Virus record (IMG/VR): IMGVR_UViG_3300042691_014154
Span: 1 to 32,249 of that record
Reading direction: 5' to 3' (one strand)
DNA: 32,249 nt
DNA from: a virus
Shown here: positions 31,225 to 32,249 of the stretch, one piece after another
Position numbering within the stretch: position 1 is the first letter of the stretch
Layout: each line of letters opens with the position of its first letter
The notes under the pieces: model-generated
Seen by the model: the letters and a program-made list of their open reading frames with translations, nothing else
Databases searched by the model: none
Told to the model about the DNA's origin: nothing
Made by a program: the position numbers and the translations under genes

Positions 31225-32249
31225 ATGAAACCAACATTAATATTTCAAGCACCAGTATCAACTAGAAGTGGATATGGTGATCATTCAAGAGACCTTTTAC
31301 AATCATTATACGAATTAGATAAATTTGATATTAAAATAATAAGTACTCGTTGGGGTCAAACACCAATGGATGCATTAAATTATGAAAACGAATTCCATAA
31401 ATGGATTGTAAATAATATTATAGGACAAATTACAGAAAAACCAGATGTATATGTACAGGTAACTGTTCCTAATGAGTTTCAACCAATAGGACATTACAAT
31501 ATTGGAATTACAGCAGCTATTGAAACCACTGCCTGTCCTATGAATTGGATTGAAGGATGTAACCGAATGGATTTAATTATTACACCATCCGAACACGCAA
31601 AGTTGAGTTTAGTTGGAACAATTTATAACGAAACAAATAAGCAAACAAACCAGGTTGTAAGACAAATTAAAGTTGAGAAACCAGTTGAAGTTCTTTTTGA
31701 AGGATTTAATGAAAATGATTTTGGAACTGAGTATATTGCACATATTTCGGAATTGAATCAAATCAAAGAAGATTTTGCATTCCTATTTGTAGGACATTGG
31801 TTAAAAGGCGATTTGGGAGAAGATAGAAAGAATGTAGGAATGATGATTAAAACATTTGCAATGGCCTTCAAAAATGAAAAGGTTAAGCCTGCATTAGTTT
31901 TAAAAACATCATCTGCAGGATTTAGTGTTAGAGATAGAGAAGCTATTATTAAAAAAATAAAAGATTCATTGGGTAAAGAATATGGTAAAGTTCCAATTTA
32001 TTTACTGCACGGTGATTTGACACCGGCACAAATGAATGGTTTATACGAACATTCAAAAATAAAAGCAATGTTAAACTTCACAAAGGGTGAAGGATTTGGT
32101 AGACCTTTATTAGAATTTAGTTTGACAGGTAAACCTATAATCGTATCTAATTGGTCAGGTCATTTGGATTTCTTAAAAGAAGGAGCAGTTTTATTGGAAG
32201 GAGAATTGAAAGAAGTACATCAATCAGCATCCGATGATTTTTTATTAAA
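31225..32249 (+). CDS. Second GT-B glycosyltransferase, 3'-truncated by window edge
   Basis: ATG 31225 opens a frame that stays open to the window end (341 complete codons), so the gene continues beyond 32249. It starts KPTLIFQAPVSTRSGYGDHS and shows TVPNEFQPIGHYNIGITAAI, then PVEVLFEGFNENDF, AFLFVGHWLKGDLGEDRKN and KGEGFGRPLLEFSLTG, with E289 and E297 in an EX7E arrangement. The pattern is that of a GT4-like retaining glycosyltransferase, paralogous in fold to the one before it. It begins 1 nt after that gene's stop, so they are one operon. The two may act in sequence on the same acceptor. Confidence 0.85.
   Translation, partial: MKPTLIFQAPVSTRSGYGDHSRDLLQSLYELDKFDIKIISTRWGQTPMDALNYENEFHKWIVNNIIGQITEKPDVYVQVTVPNEFQPIGHYNIGITAAIETTACPMNWIEGCNRMDLIITPSEHAKLSLVGTIYNETNKQTNQVVRQIKVEKPVEVLFEGFNENDFGTEYIAHISELNQIKEDFAFLFVGHWLKGDLGEDRKNVGMMIKTFAMAFKNEKVKPALVLKTSSAGFSVRDREAIIKKIKDSLGKEYGKVPIYLLHGDLTPAQMNGLYEHSKIKAMLNFTKGEGFGRPLLEFSLTGKPIIVSNWSGHLDFLKEGAVLLEGELKEVHQSASDDFLL

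Overview
This window looks like part of a T4-type contractile-tailed (myovirus) phage genome of low GC content. Every gene I can support lies on the + strand, and genes are tightly packed, often overlapping by 1 to 14 nt. The likely host is a member of the Bacteroidota. Three things suggest this: upstream elements with a TTTG/TTGG box and a TAnnTT(T/A) box at fixed spacing, the near absence of Shine-Dalgarno sequences, and a DUF5522-type small cysteine protein. No tRNA, rRNA, CRISPR array, integrase or insertion sequence was seen, and no gene-free stretch exceeds about 160 bases.

Layout. Bases 1-4056 hold the end of a tail/baseplate module: a 5'-truncated baseplate protein, a LysM-type gp53/gpX-like protein, a large gp27-like hub and a small conserved protein. 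Bases 4095-9815 are accessory: a stand-alone family A DNA polymerase-like palm protein, a 696-residue protein with a possible PD-(D/E)xK-like patch, several small unknowns (one with a Tat-like N-terminus) and a DUF1599/Nmad1 protein. Bases 9948-15923 hold ssDNA-binding protein, UvsX/RecA, a 5'-3' exonuclease, GroES, a small unknown, the DnaB-type helicase and a first SPPY methyltransferase-fold protein. Bases 16082-18360 hold an adenosylcobalamin-type (class II) ribonucleotide reductase, a DUF5522 protein and a thioredoxin. Bases 18396-21587 are a tightly coupled trio: an asparagine-synthase-like amidotransferase, a GNAT acyltransferase and a second SPPY protein. Bases 21647-28682 hold the sliding clamp, a third SPPY protein, family B DNA polymerase, dUTPase, clamp loader large subunit, a zinc-ribbon protein and a gp62-like clamp loader small subunit. 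Bases 28719-32249 hold a RecB/Cas4-like nuclease, a small protein and two GT-B glycosyltransferases, the second cut off by the window edge.

How it fits together. The replisome (family B polymerase, clamp, loader, helicase, SSB, UvsX, 5'-3' exonuclease) is the T4 plan. Nucleotides come from a class II RNR fed by the phage thioredoxin, plus dUTPase. The most notable accessory content is three divergent SPPY methyltransferase-fold paralogues spread through the replication genes, one co-transcribed with an amidotransferase and a GNAT enzyme, together with an Nmad1 protein and two glycosyltransferases. I infer a candidate nucleobase-modification pathway. A second polymerase (family A-like, with altered active-site residues) and a gp32-type structured leader before the SSB gene are the other main points of interest.

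Nine upstream elements share one 30-bp layout. Three of them end exactly 5 nt before the ATG and one ends 7 nt before it, which predicts leaderless or nearly leaderless mRNAs.
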